This document shows, piece after piece, positions 61,701 through 64,000 of a DNA stretch of 64,000 nucleotides. Source of the DNA: Ascarosepion bandense (Eukaryota; Mollusca; Cephalopoda; Sepiida; Sepiidae). A program made the position numbers and the translations under genes. The stretch spans positions 5,876,501 through 5,940,500 of the forward strand of contig JBBBDQ010001918.1 of NCBI GenBank assembly GCA_037127315.1, read 5' to 3'. Position 1 is the stretch's first letter. Each line of letters begins with the position of its first letter. The notes beneath the pieces are model-generated. The model was not told the DNA's origin and did not search any database. It saw only the letters and a list, made by a program, of their open reading frames with translations.

Positions 61701-64000
61701 ATGGAGTAGAACTGGCGGCTGCATTTGGTTGATTTAACTGTAAAAGGGTGGGACATTGTTGCTAGTTTGGTTGCCCTAATAAATTCTTGTGAAGTGGGCA
61801 CCAGTGACCTATGGAGTAGAACTGGCGGCTGCATTTGGTTGATCTAACTGTAAAAGGGTGGGATATTGTTGCTAGTTTGGTTGCCCTAATAAATTCTTGT
61901 GAAGTGGGCACCAGTGACCTATGGAGTAGAACTGGCGGCTGCATTTGGTTGATTTAACTGTAAAAGGGTGGGACATTGTTGCTAGTTTGGTTGCCCTAAT
62001 AAATTCTTGTGTAGTGGGCACAAGTGACCTATGGAGGAGAACTGGCGGCTGCATTTGGTTGATCTAACTGTAAAAGGGTGGGATATTGTTGCTAGTTTGG
62101 TTGCCCTAATAAATTCTTGTGAAGTGGGCACCAGTGACCTATGGAGTAGAACTGGCGGCTGCATTTGGTTGATTTAACTGTAAAAGGGTGGGACATTGTT
62201 GCTAGTTTGGTTGCCCTAATAAATTCTTGTGAAGTGGGCACCAGTGACCTATGGAGTAGAACTGGCGGCTGCATTTGGTTGATTTAACTGTAAAAGGGTG
62301 GGATATTGTTGCTAGTTTGGTTGCCCTAATAAATTCATGTGAAGTGGGCACCAGTGACCTATGGAGTAGAACTGGCGGCTGCATTTGGTTGATCTAACTG
62401 TAAAATTGTGGGATATTGTTGCTAGTTTGGTTGCCCTAATAAATTCTTGTGAAGTGGGCACCAGTGACCTATGGAGTAGAATTGGCGGCTGCATTTGGTT
62501 GATCTAACTGTAAAAGGGTGGGACATTGTTGCTAGTTTAGTTGCCCTAATAAATTCTTGGTAGAAGTGGGCACCAGTGACCTATGGAGTAGAACTGGGCG
62601 GCTGCATTTGGTTGATTTAACTGTAAAAGAGTGGGATATTGTTGCTAGTTTATGCCCTAATAAATTCTTGTGAAGTGGGCACCAGTGACCTATGGGAGTA
62701 GAACTGGCGGCTGCATTTGGTTGATCTAACTGTAAAGGGTGGGACATTGCTAGTTTGTGTGTGATGATCTAACTGTAAAAGGGTGGGACATTGTTGCTAG
62801 TTTGGTTGCTCTAATAAATTCTTGTGAAGTGGGCACCAGTGACCTATGGAGTGGTAGAACTGGCTGCTGTTTGGTTGATTTAACTGTAAATGGGTGGGAT
62901 ATTGTTGCCAGTTTGGTTGCCCTAATAAATTCTTGTGAAGTGGGCACCAGTGACCTATGGAGTAGAACTGGCGGCTGCATTTGGTTGATCTAACTGTAAA
63001 AGGGTGGACATTGTTGTTAGTTTGGTTGCCCTAATAAATTCTTGTGAAGTGGGCACCAGCAGACCTATGGAGTAGAACTGGCGGCTGCATTTGGTTGATC
63101 TAACTGTAAAATGGTGGGGATATTGTTGCTAGTTTGGTTGCCCTAATAAATTCTTGTGTAGGCAACAGTGACCTATGGAGTAGAACTGGCGGCTGCATTT
63201 GGTTGATTTAACTGTAAAAGGGTGGGATATTGTTGCTAGTTTGGTTGCCCTAATAAATTCTTAGAAGTGGGCACCAGTGACCTATGGAGTAGAACTGGCT
63301 GCTGCATTTGGTTGATTTAACTGTAAAAGGGTGGGATATTGTTGCTGGGGTTTGGTTGCCCTAATAAATTCTTGTGTAGTGGGCACCAGTGACCTATGGA
63401 GTAGAACTGGCGGCTGCATTTGGTTGATCTAACTGTAAAAGGGTGGGATATTGTTGCTAGTTTGGTTGCCCTAATAAATTCTTGTGAAGTGGGCACCAGT
63501 GACCTATGGAGTAGAACTGGCGGCTGCATTTGGTTGATCTAACTGTAAAAGGGTGGGACATTGTTGCTAGTTTGGTTGCCCTAATAAATACTTGTGAAGT
63601 GGGCACCAGTGACCCATGGAGTAGAACTGGCTGCTGCATTTATTGATTTAACTGTAAAAGGTGGGATATTGTTGCGGTTTGGTTGCCCTAATAAATTCTT
63701 GTGTAGTGGGCACCAGACTCTATGGAGTAGAACTGGCTGCTGCATTTGGTTGATTTAACTGTAAAAGGGTGGGATATTGTTGTTAGTTTAAGGTTCAGTA
63801 CCTGGTGTAGTGGGCACCAGTGACCTATGGAGTAGAACTGGCTGCTGCATTTGGTTGATTTAACTGTGTGCAGGATATTGTTGCTAGTTTGGTTGCCCTA
63901 ATAAATTCTTGTGTAGTGGGCACCAGTGACTTATGGAGTAGAACTGGCGGCTGCATTTGGTTGATCTAACTGTAAAAGGGTGGGATATTGTTGCTAGTTT
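55678..64000 (-). repeat. 110-bp satellite derived from a LINE coding end, about 75 monomers, 17-mer higher-order repeat
   Basis: The consensus monomer is 110 bp, from GGCGGCTGCATTTGGTTGAT to GACCTATGGAGTAGAACT. On the minus strand it encodes SLVPTSQEF, RATKLAT and HPFTVRSTKCSRQFYS, homologous to MPPQQVF, RATRLAI and HPFTVRLAKRRRQFNS of the LINE at 47521-47865. Monomers differ at fixed sites (GATCTAAC or GATTTAAC; GGATATT or GGACATT; GGCGG or GGCTG; GAATTGG or GAACTGG). Variant strings recur every 1858-1877 bp. Because 110 leaves remainder 2 on division by 3, each 60-codon frame crosses two frames and then stops; these are not genes. One-base indels are frequent. The array runs off the right edge. 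Confidence 0.95.

Noticed and set aside
55678..64000. Dozens of 60-codon minus-strand frames with repeated HRSLVPTSQEF as a protein-repeat gene family
   Set aside because: The 110-bp period is not a multiple of 3, so each frame crosses about 1.7 monomers and stops. The peptide is inherited from the LINE coding end.
55678..64000. CRISPR-like array
   Set aside because: No short repeat/unique spacer alternation: the whole 110-bp unit repeats. The genome is eukaryotic.

Overview
This window is a gene desert from an animal genome packed with repeats. I see no conserved single-copy host gene, no functional tRNA or rRNA gene, and no CRISPR or operon structure. The content is AT-rich DNA, long (TA)n, (TG)n and (TCTA)n microsatellites, tRNA- and 5S rRNA-derived SINEs, several lineages of non-LTR retrotransposon, Penelope-like elements (PLEs), LTR remnants and small TIR elements. 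Together these suggest a large invertebrate genome. The recurrent tRNA-derived SINE, whose 3' end reads (minus sense) CAGTCAGTTAAGTGCCATAC, makes me favour a cephalopod mollusc, probably an octopus. That assignment rests on memory of the repeat, not on a search.

Layout. 1-6900: old fragments of an RTE-type LINE, a degenerate 60-bp tandem array, two copies of a 'GCTCGGGTGTAA' dispersed repeat, one SINE, a PLE-like terminus and a solo-LTR-like unit with an adjacent primer-binding-like site. 6934-9915: the only long intact reading frame, a 993-codon endonuclease/reverse transcriptase LINE ORF ending in a (GAA)n tail; at least ten broken pieces of the same LINE family lie elsewhere. 10000-20000: SINE, 5S fragment, a composite TCTA minisatellite, and a 199-bp tandem array interrupted by a LINE tail and a 1.83-kb TIR element. 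20000-32000: LINE debris including a restriction-like-endonuclease type fragment, a 178-bp tandem array split by nested insertions, a mariner-like MITE with an internal 20-bp hairpin minisatellite, a PLE fragment and 5S-derived sequences. 32000-51500: a promoter-like unassigned stretch, a PLE with GIY-YIG endonuclease and an inverted 5' segment, a second PLE in tail-to-head arrangement, a zinc-finger LINE, LTR-like units, two 5S-tRNA composite SINEs, and a 154-bp head-to-head inverted repeat with a hammerhead-like core. 51500-55300: T-rich and pyrimidine tracts. 55335-64000: a LINE 3' fragment that grades into an 8.3-kb array of 110-bp monomers running off the window.

The most interesting system is the right-hand array. 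The 110-bp monomer is a piece of the C-terminal coding region of a CR1/L2-like LINE, with the parent fragment preserved at its left edge. Diagnostic variants recur every about 1.86 kb (17 monomers), which is a higher-order repeat structure of the kind seen in mature satellites. Next in interest are the 5S-tRNA composite SINE (two copies sharing one junction), the hammerhead-like motifs at several PLE termini, and a SINE-like family with a tandem head that shares its 3' tail with the CR1/L2-like LINE.

Nothing here works together as a host pathway. The functional relationships are parasitic: LINE proteins would supply reverse transcription for themselves and, by shared tails, probably for non-autonomous elements.
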